A DNA stretch of 64,000 nt from Lachnospiraceae bacterium (GTDB lineage: Bacteria > Bacillota > Clostridia > Lachnospirales > Lachnospiraceae). The translations under genes were made by a program, and so were the position numbers. Below the pieces are notes generated by a model. That model was not told where the DNA came from and searched no databases. It was given only the letters and a program-made list of their open reading frames with translations. Positions 50,795-61,373 of the stretch are shown piece by piece. The stretch covers positions 62,001 through 126,000 of the forward strand of contig JAETQH010000003.1 of NCBI GenBank assembly GCA_021770785.1, read 5' to 3'. Position 1 is the stretch's first letter. Each line of letters opens with the position of its first letter.

Positions 50795-50841
50795 TATGCC
50801 GGTACCTCAGGTAAAAACCAAAACGAAAGGATACAAAAATT

Positions 50842-51897
50842 ATGATAAAAGCAGGAATTATCGGTGCAACCGGATACGCAGGAAATGAACTGGTCCGCAT
50901 TTTAATGGGACACAAAGAAGTAGAAATCAAATGGTACGGTTCCCGCAGCTACATAGATAAAAAATACGCAGAGGTCTACCAGAACATGTTTGAAATCGTA
51001 GACGACACCTGTTTAGACGATAATATAGAGGAACTGGCAAATCAGGTAGATGTTATCTTCACGGCAACACCTCAGGGATTTTTAGCAGGCGTGCTTACGG
51101 AAGAAATCTTAAGCAAAACCAAAATCGTAGATTTAAGCGCCGATTACCGTATCAAAGATGTAAAAGTTTATGAAAAATGGTACGGCATTGAGCACAAAAG
51201 CCCCCAGTTTATCGAAGAAGCCGTTTACGGACTTTGCGAGATAAACAGAGAAAAAGTCAGGGGTGCGAGGCTGGTGGCAAATCCGGGCTGTTATACCACC
51301 TGTTCCATTTTAACCGCTTATCCGCTGGTAAAAGAGGGTATGATTGATACCTCCACCCTGATTGTTGACGCCAAATCCGGGACTTCCGGTGCAGGCAGGG
51401 GGGCGAAACTGCCGAACCTGTTCTGTGAAGTCAACGAAAACATGAAAGCCTATGGAGTGGCAAGCCACCGCCATACGCCGGAGATAGAGGAACAGTTAAG
51501 TTACGCGGCAGGGGAGGAAATCATGATTAATTTTACCCCCCATTTAGTTCCCATGAACCGGGGCATTCTGGCAACAGAGTATGCCACATTAAAAAGAAAA
51601 CCGGACGGCAGCCTTCCTACCTATGAGGAAGTGAAAGCAGTCTATGATAAATATTACCAGAAAGAAAAATTTGTTCGTGTCCTTGAAAAAGACGTACTGC
51701 CGGAAACAAAATGGGTGGAGGGCGGCAACTACGTAGACATCAATTTCAGGATTGATGAACGTACCGGAAGAATTGTAATGCTGGGAGCTTTGGATAATCT
51801 GGTAAAGGGCGCAGCCGGACAGGCGGTGCAGAATATGAACCTGTTGTTCGGGTTTGATGAGGCAGAGGGATTAAATTTAGTTCCGATGTTCCCGTAA
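50842..51897 (+). CDS. argC: N-acetyl-gamma-glutamyl-phosphate reductase
   Basis: ORF; GIIGATGYAGNELVRIL, ANPGCYTTCSIL. Confidence 0.97.
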   Translation: MIKAGIIGATGYAGNELVRILMGHKEVEIKWYGSRSYIDKKYAEVYQNMFEIVDDTCLDDNIEELANQVDVIFTATPQGFLAGVLTEEILSKTKIVDLSADYRIKDVKVYEKWYGIEHKSPQFIEEAVYGLCEINREKVRGARLVANPGCYTTCSILTAYPLVKEGMIDTSTLIVDAKSGTSGAGRGAKLPNLFCEVNENMKAYGVASHRHTPEIEEQLSYAAGEEIMINFTPHLVPMNRGILATEYATLKRKPDGSLPTYEEVKAVYDKYYQKEKFVRVLEKDVLPETKWVEGGNYVDINFRIDERTGRIVMLGALDNLVKGAAGQAVQNMNLLFGFDEAEGLNLVPMFP

Positions 51898-51967
51898 ATG
51901 ACAGGAAAAGAACCTCGGAGACAAAGAGATTCTGATTCAGCAGGAAGAAAATAAGGGGATTGAAATA

Positions 51968-52426
51968 ATGAAAGAAAACGTAACCATCCGGAAAATGACC
52001 ATGGAGGATTTTGAGGAAGTACATGGACTGTGGATGCAGATACACGGATTTGGAATAAGGAGCGTGGACGATTCCAAAGAGGGGGTGGAGCGGTTTATCC
52101 GCAGAAACCCGGACACCAGCATGGTGGCAGTATTAGAGGGAAGGATTATCGGCGCTATTTTATGCGGGCATGACGGGCGGAGAGGCTGCCTGTACCATGT
52201 CTGCGTCCATGAAAATTACAGAAAGCACGGTATCGGCCAGAGAATGGTAAAGGCCTGCTTAGAGGCGCTGAAAAAAGAGCATATTTGTAAGGTGAATCTC
52301 ATTGCTTTCCGAAAAAACGAGGTAGGAAACCGTTTCTGGCAGGGAATGGGCTGGACCTTCCGGGAAGATGTGAATTACTACGAATGTCTGCTGGACAAAA
52401 ATAACGTGACAACTTATAATCCGTAA
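51968..52426 (+). CDS. GNAT family N-acetyltransferase
   Basis: ORF; VCVHENYRKHGIGQRMVKACLEAL acetyl-CoA site. Confidence 0.9.
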   Translation: MKENVTIRKMTMEDFEEVHGLWMQIHGFGIRSVDDSKEGVERFIRRNPDTSMVAVLEGRIIGAILCGHDGRRGCLYHVCVHENYRKHGIGQRMVKACLEALKKEHICKVNLIAFRKNEVGNRFWQGMGWTFREDVNYYECLLDKNNVTTYNP

Positions 52427-52529
52427 AAAGTGTGAAAATTTCGAAGACCGCATCAGCGGGTGTGGAATGAAAATGAGCCGGGAATATCCAAAAGAACCCC
52501 TCGGACTTTAAGAAAGGCAGGAAAAAGAT

Positions 52530-53753
52530 ATGGAACAGATAACAGGCGGCGTTACCGCGGCAAAAGGCTTTGCGGCAGCTTCTACTGCAGCAGGAATCAA
52601 ATATAAAGACAGAACGGACATGGCGATGATTTACAGTGAAGTACCCTGCAATGTGGCAGGAACTTTTACAAAAAATATCGTAAAGGCAGCTCCGGTGAAA
52701 TGGGACCAGAAAGTGGTTTATGAGACGAAGAAGGCACAGGCGGTTGTTATCAATGCGGGAATCGCCAACGCCTGCACAGGGGAAGAGGGTATGAGTTACT
52801 GTAAGGCAACCGCAGAGGAAGTGGAAAAACAGATGCAGATTCCGGCAGAACAGGTATTGGTGGCCTCCACCGGAGTGATTGGAATGCAGCTTCCCATCGA
52901 TAGGATTTGCGCCGGAGTGAATGTCATGATTCCGCAGCTGCAGGGAGATTTAGAGAGCGGACATAAGGCGGCACTTGCCATTATGACCACCGATACCCAC
53001 GAGAAAGAAGTGGCAGTACAGTTAGAAATCGGCGGAAAGACCGTAACCGTCGGGGGTATGTGTAAAGGCTCCGGCATGATACATCCTAATATGTGCACCA
53101 TGTTAAGTTTTGTCACCACAGACGCAGCTATTTCGCAGCCATTGCTGTTAGAAGCATTGCAGGCAGATGTGGAGGATACCTATAACATGATTTCTGTGGA
53201 CGGCGATACCTCCACCAACGATACCTGCGTGGTTTTGGCAAACGGCATGGCGGGCAATCCGGAGATTACAGAGAAAAATGCAGACTATGATGCGTTCCGG
53301 CAGGCGCTCCATCTGGTAAATGAAACCCTGGCAAAAATGATGGCAGGAGACGGAGAGGGGGCTACGGCTCTCTTTGAGGTAAAGGTCATCGGGGCAGAGA
53401 GCAAGGAGCAGGCAAAACGTTTAAGCAAATCAGTGATTACTTCAAGTCTGACGAAGGCGGCTATCTTCGGACACGATGCAAACTGGGGCAGAATCCTCTG
53501 TGCCATGGGATACTCCGGTGCGCAGTTTGATCCGGAAAAAGTAGATTTGTTTTTTGAGAGTGCAGCCGGAAAAATGCAGATTATCAGAGACGGCGTTGCT
53601 TTGGATTACAGTGAAGAACTGGCAACAAAAATCTTATCTGAGCCTGCAGTGACAGCCATCGCAGACATAAAAATGGGAACTGCGGAAGCTACGGCATGGG
53701 GATGTGATTTGACTTTTGATTATGTAAAAATTAATGCGGACTATCGCTCTTAA
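52530..53753 (+). CDS. argJ: Bifunctional glutamate N-acetyltransferase/amino-acid acetyltransferase
   Basis: ORF; KGSGMIHPNMCTMLSF autoprocessing ATML-like region. Confidence 0.96.
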   Translation: MEQITGGVTAAKGFAAASTAAGIKYKDRTDMAMIYSEVPCNVAGTFTKNIVKAAPVKWDQKVVYETKKAQAVVINAGIANACTGEEGMSYCKATAEEVEKQMQIPAEQVLVASTGVIGMQLPIDRICAGVNVMIPQLQGDLESGHKAALAIMTTDTHEKEVAVQLEIGGKTVTVGGMCKGSGMIHPNMCTMLSFVTTDAAISQPLLLEALQADVEDTYNMISVDGDTSTNDTCVVLANGMAGNPEITEKNADYDAFRQALHLVNETLAKMMAGDGEGATALFEVKVIGAESKEQAKRLSKSVITSSLTKAAIFGHDANWGRILCAMGYSGAQFDPEKVDLFFESAAGKMQIIRDGVALDYSEELATKILSEPAVTAIADIKMGTAEATAWGCDLTFDYVKINADYRS

Positions 53754-53795
53754 CATACGAAAACCCTAGAGAAAATAGAACAGATACTGAAATTT

Positions 53796-53835
53796 TCTTA
53801 AATCCAGTTTATATGTGTACAAACTGGATTTAAGA
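53796..53835 (+). promoter_or_regulatory. 15-bp perfect hairpin between argJ and argB
   Basis: tcttaaatccagttt / aaactggatttaaga; no T tract. Confidence 0.6.
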
Positions 53836-53876
53836 GATAGTTTCAATAAAACGCAAGTGAAATGTGGAGGACGAAA

Positions 53877-54773
53877 ATGGATATCGAAGAGAAGAATATA
53901 CAGGAATTATTGCAGAAAGCAGAAGTGTTGATTGAGGCACTTCCTTATATACAGCGTTTTAACCGTAAAATTATCGTGGTAAAATACGGCGGCAGCGCCA
54001 TGGTGGACGAAACCTTAAAGCATCAGGTGATTCAGGACGTGACCCTGTTAAAATTAGTAGGCTTTAAATCGATTATTGTCCACGGCGGAGGAAAAGAAAT
54101 CAGCAAATGGGTGGAGAAATCCGGTATGGAGCCGGAGTTTGTCAACGGTTTCCGTAAGACAGACGAAGCCACCATGGAAATCGCTGAGATGGTATTAAAC
54201 CGTGTGGGAAAATCCCTGGTGAAGCTGGTGCAGGAGTTAGGCGTTAATGCCGTTGGAATCAGCGGAAAGGACGGCGGTCTGTTAAAGGTTGAGAAAAAAT
54301 ATGCCGACGGAAAAGACATCGGTTTTGTAGGGGAGATAACCGAGGTGAATCCCAAAATCCTTTATGATTTGCTGGAAAAAGATTTTCTTCCTATTGTCTG
54401 TCCGGTGGGAATGGACGCAGAATACAACAGCTACAACATCAATGCAGATGACGCGGCATGTGCCATTGCAAAGGCAGTTAATGCGGAAAAACTGGCATTT
54501 TTAACAGATATCGAGGGTGTTTATAAAGATCCTTCCGATAAGAGCACCTTAATTTCTTCCCTGACCATACCGGAGGCGAGGGAGCTCATCGGCGGAGGCT
54601 TTATCGGCGGAGGAATGCTGCCGAAATTAAATAACTGTATTGACGCAGTGGAAAACGGCGTATCAAAGGTGCATATTTTAGACGGACGTATCGCTCACTG
54701 CCTGCTGTTGGAAATCTTCACCAAAAAAGGTATCGGCACGGTAATTTTAGGCGACCAGGTGACCAGATTTTAA
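53877..54773 (+). CDS. argB: Acetylglutamate kinase
   Basis: [33 protein letters not shown]. Confidence 0.97.
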   Translation: MDIEEKNIQELLQKAEVLIEALPYIQRFNRKIIVVKYGGSAMVDETLKHQVIQDVTLLKLVGFKSIIVHGGGKEISKWVEKSGMEPEFVNGFRKTDEATMEIAEMVLNRVGKSLVKLVQELGVNAVGISGKDGGLLKVEKKYADGKDIGFVGEITEVNPKILYDLLEKDFLPIVCPVGMDAEYNSYNINADDAACAIAKAVNAEKLAFLTDIEGVYKDPSDKSTLISSLTIPEARELIGGGFIGGGMLPKLNNCIDAVENGVSKVHILDGRIAHCLLLEIFTKKGIGTVILGDQVTRF

Positions 54774-54874
54774 TAGAGGCAAGAGCCTGGCATTTATGGA
54801 AAGCGGGAATAGAATGGCTTCTAGAAGCTTAGGAATGTTGAGTTTAAGAGTTAGAGAAAGGCAGGATGATTGTT

Positions 54875-56068
54875 ATGAATCAGGAAAGTTATATTGAAAA
54901 AGCGGAAGAGAATATCCTTCATACATACAACCGTTTCCATTTGGTGTTAGACCATGGAGAGGGCGTTTATCTTTATGATACTGACGGAAAAGAATATTTA
55001 GATTTTGCGGCAGGCATTGCGGTGCAGGCATTAGGCTATCATAATAAAGAATACAATGAGGCGTTAAAAGCGCAGGTAGATAAACTGCTTCATACCTCCA
55101 ACCTTTATTATAATGTTCCCATTGTTCATGCGGCGGAACGGCTAAAGGCAGCCAGTGGCATGGACCGGGTGTTTTTCACCAACAGCGGCACGGAGGCAAT
55201 CGAGGGCGCCATTAAGACGGCAAAAAAATATGCTTTTACCAGAGACGGCCATGCGGGACACGAAATTATTGCCATGAATCATTCTTTTCACGGCAGAAGC
55301 TTAGGAGCATTGTCCGTTACCGGAAATAAACATTATCAGGAACCCTTTGAGCCGCTGATGCCGGGAGTGAAATTTGCGGAATTTAACAATTTAGACAGTG
55401 TAAAGGCTCTCATTAATGAGAAAACCTGTGCAATTATTTTTGAGACGGTGCAGGGAGAGGGCGGAATCTACCCTGCCACGGTGGAATTTATCGAAGGGCT
55501 GAGAAAGCTTTGCGATGAAAACGATATCCTTTTGATTTTAGATGAAATTCAGTGCGGCATGGGAAGAACCGGGGAAATGTTTGCGTGGCAGCATTACGGA
55601 GTGAAGCCGGATGTGATGACCAGCGCCAAAGCCCTTGGCTGCGGTGTTCCGGTGGGAGCGTTCCTTATGACTGAAAAGGTGGCGGAGAAATCCTTAAAAC
55701 CGGGAGACCACGGAACTACCTACGGGGGCAATCCTTTGGTGGGAGCCGCTGCAGATAAAGTGTTGGAAATCATGGAGCGGGACGATATTCCGGGACATGT
55801 GCGGGAGATTGCGCCTTATCTGGAACAGAAATTAGACGAACTGGTGGAAAAATACGACTTTATCACGGCGAGACGGGGCATGGGACTGATTCAGGGACTC
55901 GTGTCAGAAAAGTCGGTGGGGCAGATTGCGGCAAAAGCCATTGAAGAAGGGCTTCTTGTGATAACGGCAGGCTCTGATGTCCTTCGTTTTGTACCGCCGC
56001 TTATTATTGAGAAAAAGCATGTGGACGAGATGATACAGAAATTAGAGCATGTATTGCAGAGTATATAA
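54875..56068 (+). CDS. argD: Acetylornithine aminotransferase
   Basis: ORF; FTNSGTEAIEGAIK, ILDEIQCGMGRTG; start 54866 or 54875. Confidence 0.96.
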   Translation: MNQESYIEKAEENILHTYNRFHLVLDHGEGVYLYDTDGKEYLDFAAGIAVQALGYHNKEYNEALKAQVDKLLHTSNLYYNVPIVHAAERLKAASGMDRVFFTNSGTEAIEGAIKTAKKYAFTRDGHAGHEIIAMNHSFHGRSLGALSVTGNKHYQEPFEPLMPGVKFAEFNNLDSVKALINEKTCAIIFETVQGEGGIYPATVEFIEGLRKLCDENDILLILDEIQCGMGRTGEMFAWQHYGVKPDVMTSAKALGCGVPVGAFLMTEKVAEKSLKPGDHGTTYGGNPLVGAAADKVLEIMERDDIPGHVREIAPYLEQKLDELVEKYDFITARRGMGLIQGLVSEKSVGQIAAKAIEEGLLVITAGSDVLRFVPPLIIEKKHVDEMIQKLEHVLQSI

Positions 56069-56113
56069 AAGCAGTTATTTTTCAACAGATCTTAAGTAAT
56101 ATGTGAGGAAAAG

Positions 56114-57352
56114 ATGGGAACATTACAGAAGAAAATCGTATCCGTAATCATAGTAGCGGGTTTGCTTATTTTGACAGTGGCAAAAGTTCAGAACGCTTCT
56201 GTCTCCGGGAACAGGAGTGGGGAGCAGGAGACGACGGTAACCGGAAACGGCGAGACGCCAGCAGGCGGCAGCGGGCAGAAAAACACAGAAAATTCTCACT
56301 CGGGGGACAACGCCTACCGGCAGGCGGATGCGGATCTGATTTTCTGGTATAATGACAAATCTTACGATACATTCTTTTTGCTGGCGGCGGAAGAATATTT
56401 TAAAGAGACAGGGATAAAAGTGCAGCCAGTGTATGAGGGAAGCGCCGAATATCTGACGGCGGTTTATGATAGGACCATGCAGAATGACGCATATCCGGAT
56501 GTCTACCTGATTTCGGGGGACAATTTGGAGGCAGCATATCTTTATGGTCTTGCTGCCGTGAACGAAAGGGCGGAAAGCTATGGAGGAGCGGCGGAAAATG
56601 CGCTGGCAGCCGCTGCTTACGGGGATAAGCTGTTGGGGTATCCCCTCAATTATAGTACCTGTCTTTTTGTTTACCAGAACAGTTATTTTGAGACAGCGCC
56701 GGTTTCCATGCAGGAAATCATTGATTATTCCAACGAGAACGAGCCGGGGGAAAATGTAGAGTACTTAGTGGAATGGGATGTGAATGACCCCTTCTATGAT
56801 TTCCCCTTTGTGGCAAACTGCATTACCTTTGAAAAAGACGGACCCCAGCGGATGAATGTGGTTTATGACGAAGAAATGTATCAGAAGGATTTGGAATTTT
56901 TTGAGACTCTGTTAGCCTCTTTTTCTGTCAATGCGGAAACAGTTTCCGAGGAAACTATTTTAGAGAATTTCAAAGGGGGAAGGACACTTTGCGCCATGCT
57001 TGACACGGATTCCCTCTGCCAGCTGGAGGGTTATACCTATTCGGTGACGCAGATACCGGATTTGAATGAGGAGTTAAAGACTTCCGTCTGTGCCATGACG
57101 GAAATGCTGGTGGTAAATGATTTCTCGGAAAAACAGCAGCAGGCGGTGGATTTTGCAGAATTTGCCACGGTGGAACTGGCGGACAGGCTGTATGAAACCT
57201 CCGGCCATTACTCCGTATTTCTATCGGAGCAGGCGGACATGGTAGAACAGACTGCCTATGAGACTTATGAAGGAGCGGTCTTAGCGCCGGATTCCCAGGA
57301 CGCAAGGGATTTTTGGGTAGGCTTGAAGGAGACGATTGCAACGTATTTTTAA
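56114..57352 (+). CDS. Extracellular solute-binding protein (family 1-like), membrane-anchored
   Basis: ORF; N-terminal hydrophobic segment; LIFWYNDKSYDTFFLLAAEEYFKETGIKVQPVY...DAYPDVYLISGDNLEAAY. Confidence 0.78.
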   Translation: MGTLQKKIVSVIIVAGLLILTVAKVQNASVSGNRSGEQETTVTGNGETPAGGSGQKNTENSHSGDNAYRQADADLIFWYNDKSYDTFFLLAAEEYFKETGIKVQPVYEGSAEYLTAVYDRTMQNDAYPDVYLISGDNLEAAYLYGLAAVNERAESYGGAAENALAAAAYGDKLLGYPLNYSTCLFVYQNSYFETAPVSMQEIIDYSNENEPGENVEYLVEWDVNDPFYDFPFVANCITFEKDGPQRMNVVYDEEMYQKDLEFFETLLASFSVNAETVSEETILENFKGGRTLCAMLDTDSLCQLEGYTYSVTQIPDLNEELKTSVCAMTEMLVVNDFSEKQQQAVDFAEFATVELADRLYETSGHYSVFLSEQADMVEQTAYETYEGAVLAPDSQDARDFWVGLKETIATYF

Positions 57353-57482
57353 AATATTATTAAAATATTTTTAAAATACGTGAAAAAAAAGGTTTATGCT
57401 CTTGTCATAAATAGGAAATTTCGTTAAAATAAGAATGGGCATTGAGGACTCCTGTCTTGTGGAAAAGATAAGGAGAATGCTT

Positions 57483-58181
57483 ATGAAACGAAAATTAATG
57501 GCGGCAGCAGTCCTGCTTTTTTTAGGTATGGCAGGGACTGGCTGTGGAAATGATAAAACGGCTTATTTTGAGATGCCGGAAGCAGCAGATGCGACAGAGA
57601 CGGAACGGGCTTTGGAGCATGAGGACGAAGCTCCGGCAGGGCAGGATTTAGGAAATACCGGAAATGACAGCAAAGTTTTGGAAAATCAGAGCACGGAGCA
57701 GGACATATATTACGTGTATGTCTGCGGGGCAGTGAAGGAGCCGGGGGTCTATGGGTTAGAACCCGGAGCCAGAATTTACGAGGCGGTTGAGGCCGCGGGC
57801 GGTCTGACGGAAGAAGCAGAGTTCTCCTCTGTCAATCAGGCGGAGAAGGTTTCGGACGGACAGATGGTTAAAATTTTAACAAAAGAAGAAGCTGAGGCTT
57901 TGGGTGAAACGCCAGCCTCCGTTGAAACAGTAACTTCCGGTGACGAAGCGACAGTGGTTTCCGGTAATGCTGTGGCAGAGCAGGACGGACGCATCGATAT
58001 TAATCTGGCGTCCGCAGAAGAGCTGATGACACTGCCGGGGATTGGCAGGGCAAAGGCGGACAGTATCATATCCTACCGTGATAGCAGCGGTGGGTTTTCT
58101 TCCATTGAGGAAATCATGCAGGTGGAAGGAATCAAAGAAGGCGTATTTAATCGTGTGAAGGATAGTATAAAGGTGAAATAG
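57483..58181 (+). CDS. comEA: ComEA family helix-hairpin-helix protein
   Basis: ORF; SLBB (VYVCGAVKEPGVYGLEPGARIYEAVEAAGGLTEEA) plus HhH (INLASAEELMTLPGIGRAKADSIISYR). Confidence 0.9.
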   Translation: MKRKLMAAAVLLFLGMAGTGCGNDKTAYFEMPEAADATETERALEHEDEAPAGQDLGNTGNDSKVLENQSTEQDIYYVYVCGAVKEPGVYGLEPGARIYEAVEAAGGLTEEAEFSSVNQAEKVSDGQMVKILTKEEAEALGETPASVETVTSGDEATVVSGNAVAEQDGRIDINLASAEELMTLPGIGRAKADSIISYRDSSGGFSSIEEIMQVEGIKEGVFNRVKDSIKVK

Positions 58182-58184
58182 AAT

Positions 58185-58877
58185 ATGGCAAAAAAGGTTC
58201 TTGTTGTAGATGATGAAAAGTTAATTGTAAAGGGCATCCGGTTCAGCTTAGAGCAGGACGGCATGGAAGTAGACTGTGCATATGATGGGGAAGAGGCGCT
58301 AAAGCTTGCGACGGAAAATGCTTACGATATGATTTTGTTAGATGTGATGCTGCCGAAGATGGACGGCTTTGAGGTCTGCCAGCAGATAAGGGAATTTTCC
58401 AATATGCCGATTGTCATGCTGACGGCAAAGGGCGATGATATGGACAAAATTTTGGGACTCGAATACGGCGCCGACGATTACATTACCAAGCCCTTCAATA
58501 TCTTAGAGGTCAAGGCAAGAATCAAGGCGATTATGAGAAGGACGGCGGGCAGCCAGCCGAAAAAAGAGGACAGCAAGGTCATTGAGGCGGGAGATTTGAA
58601 GTTAGACTGCGAGAGCCGCAGGCTGTTTATTCTGGGAAAAGAGGTAAATCTGACAGCAAAAGAGTTTGATTTGTTGGAGCTTTTAGTGAACAATCCCAAC
58701 AAGGTATACGGCAGGGAAAATCTTCTGAATTTGGTGTGGGGTTATGAGTATCCCGGCGATGTGCGTACCGTGGATGTCCACGTGAGACGTCTGAGAGAAA
58801 AAATCGAGAGTAATCCAAGTGAGCCGAAATATGTTCATACAAAATGGGGCGTAGGCTACTATTATTCCCAGAATTAA
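58185..58877 (+). CDS. OmpR-family response regulator (WalR/PhoB-like)
   Basis: ORF; REC plus winged helix. Confidence 0.94.
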   Translation: MAKKVLVVDDEKLIVKGIRFSLEQDGMEVDCAYDGEEALKLATENAYDMILLDVMLPKMDGFEVCQQIREFSNMPIVMLTAKGDDMDKILGLEYGADDYITKPFNILEVKARIKAIMRRTAGSQPKKEDSKVIEAGDLKLDCESRRLFILGKEVNLTAKEFDLLELLVNNPNKVYGRENLLNLVWGYEYPGDVRTVDVHVRRLREKIESNPSEPKYVHTKWGVGYYYSQN

Positions 58878-58890
58878 TAAGGTGCGTGTA

Positions 58891-60333
58891 ATGACAAAAT
58901 TTAAAAAAGTATTTGATTTTTTTAAAAGCTTAAAGATAAGGCTTATCCTTTTATTTCTCTTAATTGGGATCATACCGGGCATCCTGCTTCGGGTCGGGAT
59001 GCTCAATTCTTATGGGAACCGGGCAGTTTCCATTCGGACAAGCGAGATACTCAGTCAGGCGAAGATACTGGCAAACCAGATTGTATCAAACGATTATCTG
59101 AAACATTCTTCCTCCACCCATATCAATGCGCAGTTAGAGCAGCTGTCTACCATCTACGACGGCAGAATGATGATTATTGACGATGAATTTCACATTATCA
59201 AGGACACCTACCGTCTTGACGAGGGAAAAACCATTATTTCCGAGGAAGTAATCAAAAGCTACAACGGGGAGGAAATCACGAAATACGATTCCGAGAACCG
59301 TTATATTGAACTGACCATTCCTCTGGTGCAGCCCCAGTTGGACAGTGAGGAAAAGAAGATTATCGGCGTCATGCTGATGAGTGTCTCAACGGACAGTATC
59401 AATCTCAATTATGAGTATCTTTCTGTCAATGCCATGGTCATTGAGCTGTTGTGTGCCTTTGCAGTAATCTTTATCAGCGTCATTGCTGCGGTGCAGATAG
59501 TAAAGCCTTTTCGCAAAATGTCCGCTTCCATTGATATGATTCAGACAGGGTACGGGGAGGACGCCCTTGCAGTCAATGATTATACGGAAACCAAAGTTAT
59601 CTGCGAAAAATTTAACAGTGTGTTGAGCCGGATGAAGGTGCTCGACGATTCCAGGCAGGAGTTTGTCTCCAACGTGTCCCACGAATTAAAAACGCCCCTG
59701 ACTTCCATGAAAGTGCTGGCGGATTCTATCAACAGCATGGAGGATGCACCCGTTGAGCTGTACAAGGAATTTATGCAGGATATCGGAAACGAGGTAGACC
59801 GGGAGACGAAGATTATCAATGACTTGCTCTCCCTTGTAAAAATGGACAAGGCGGCGATGGATTTAAATGTCACCAATATCAATATCAATGAATTGTTAGA
59901 ACAGATATTAAAGCGCCTAAAGCCCATTGCGGATAAACAGAAGGTGGAGCTGGTATTAGAGAGCTTCCGTCCGGTGAGTGCGGATGTGGACGAGGTAAAG
60001 ATTACCTTAGCCATTACCAACCTGATTGAAAATGCTATTAAATACAATAAAGAAGAGGGCTGGGTGCATGTGACGTTAAATGCCGACCATCAGTATTTTT
60101 ATCTGAAAGTGGAGGATTCCGGTATTGGCATTCCGGAGGAAGCGTTAGAGCATATTTATGAGCGCTTTTACCGGGTGGACAAGTCCCATTCCAGGGAAAT
60201 CGGCGGTACAGGGCTTGGGCTTGCCATTACAAGAAATGCTATTTTAATGCACCGCGGAGCTATCAAAGTATTTAGCACAGAGGGAGAGGGAACGATATTT
60301 AATGTCCGGATTCCGCTGAAATATATTTCGTAG
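58891..60333 (+). CDS. Sensor histidine kinase
   Basis: ORF; sensor with 2 TM, HAMP-like, FVSNVSHELKTPLTSMKVL, GGTGLGLAITRNAILMH. Confidence 0.94.
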   Translation: MTKFKKVFDFFKSLKIRLILLFLLIGIIPGILLRVGMLNSYGNRAVSIRTSEILSQAKILANQIVSNDYLKHSSSTHINAQLEQLSTIYDGRMMIIDDEFHIIKDTYRLDEGKTIISEEVIKSYNGEEITKYDSENRYIELTIPLVQPQLDSEEKKIIGVMLMSVSTDSINLNYEYLSVNAMVIELLCAFAVIFISVIAAVQIVKPFRKMSASIDMIQTGYGEDALAVNDYTETKVICEKFNSVLSRMKVLDDSRQEFVSNVSHELKTPLTSMKVLADSINSMEDAPVELYKEFMQDIGNEVDRETKIINDLLSLVKMDKAAMDLNVTNININELLEQILKRLKPIADKQKVELVLESFRPVSADVDEVKITLAITNLIENAIKYNKEEGWVHVTLNADHQYFYLKVEDSGIGIPEEALEHIYERFYRVDKSHSREIGGTGLGLAITRNAILMHRGAIKVFSTEGEGTIFNVRIPLKYIS

Positions 60334-60393
60334 CTGTAGAAACAGAAATCATTTGTCCCTGTGGGTTTGCCCAGGGGCGGCAAAAGGAGATTT

Positions 60394-61371
60394 ATGATAA
60401 AAAGATATATTCTTGTGCAGCATTTTTTGCCGCAGCAATTCTTGCTACTGATTTCATTGCTGCTGCTTCTCACCGGATGCGGGCAGGAAGAGGTGAGCAG
60501 TGAGTATCATATCGAATACCTGAATAAAGAAAAAACAAAAATTATAAAAATGCCCTATGAACCCCAGGCGGATTCTGTGGAGGAGTTGATACCCCAATTT
60601 CTGGCAATGCTAAGCTCGGATCCCGATTCGGTGGAGTGCAGGAAACCCATTCCCAATGATGTGGAGGTTACGGATTACTCCTTAGACGGGGCGCTGCTTT
60701 CCATTTATTTTGATTCCGATTATAACAATATGAATGCAGTGGAGGAAGTGCTCTGCCGGGCTGCGGTGGTGCGTACCATGACCCAGATTGACGGGGTGGA
60801 CTGTGTCACCTTCTATGTGGGGGAATCGCCTTTAAGTGATGCAGATGGAAATATCATCGGCAGCATGAATGAGGAGAGCTTTATCGAAAATCCGGGGGAG
60901 CAGATTAACTCCATACAGAATACGTCTCTGACCTTGTATTTTTCCAATGAAGAAGGAAACGGGCTGGTGAAAGAAATCAGGGAGGACGTTTACTATAGCG
61001 GTAACATTTCCTTGGAAAAACTGATTATGGAACAGCTTTTAGAAGGACCGCAGATGGAGGGGATAAAATCTGCCATTCCCGAGGGGACGAAGCTTTTGAC
61101 CGTATCTGTGGTGGAAGGAGTCTGCTATGTCAGTCTGGATGGTACCTTTCGAAACCAGGATTATCAGGTGAGTGAGGCGGTGGTTATCTACTCGATTGTC
61201 AATTCGCTGACGGAGCTGCCTACCATCAGTAAGGTTCAGATTTCAGTGAAGGGCGACACCAGCGGTGTGTACCGTGATACCTTTGAGCTAAGCCATATGT
61301 ATGACAGAAACTTAGATTATGTGGTCAGTGAAGCGGTCTTGCGGACGGAGGAAGCAACGGAGGAGGAATAA
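60394..61371 (+). CDS. GerMN domain lipoprotein
   Basis: ORF; lipobox LLTGC; two GerMN-like repeats (VEEVLCRAAVVRTMTQIDGVDCVTFYV; SEAVVIYSIVNSLTELPTISKVQI). Confidence 0.85.
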   Translation: MIKRYILVQHFLPQQFLLLISLLLLLTGCGQEEVSSEYHIEYLNKEKTKIIKMPYEPQADSVEELIPQFLAMLSSDPDSVECRKPIPNDVEVTDYSLDGALLSIYFDSDYNNMNAVEEVLCRAAVVRTMTQIDGVDCVTFYVGESPLSDADGNIIGSMNEESFIENPGEQINSIQNTSLTLYFSNEEGNGLVKEIREDVYYSGNISLEKLIMEQLLEGPQMEGIKSAIPEGTKLLTVSVVEGVCYVSLDGTFRNQDYQVSEAVVIYSIVNSLTELPTISKVQISVKGDTSGVYRDTFELSHMYDRNLDYVVSEAVLRTEEATEEE

Positions 61372-61373
61372 GA

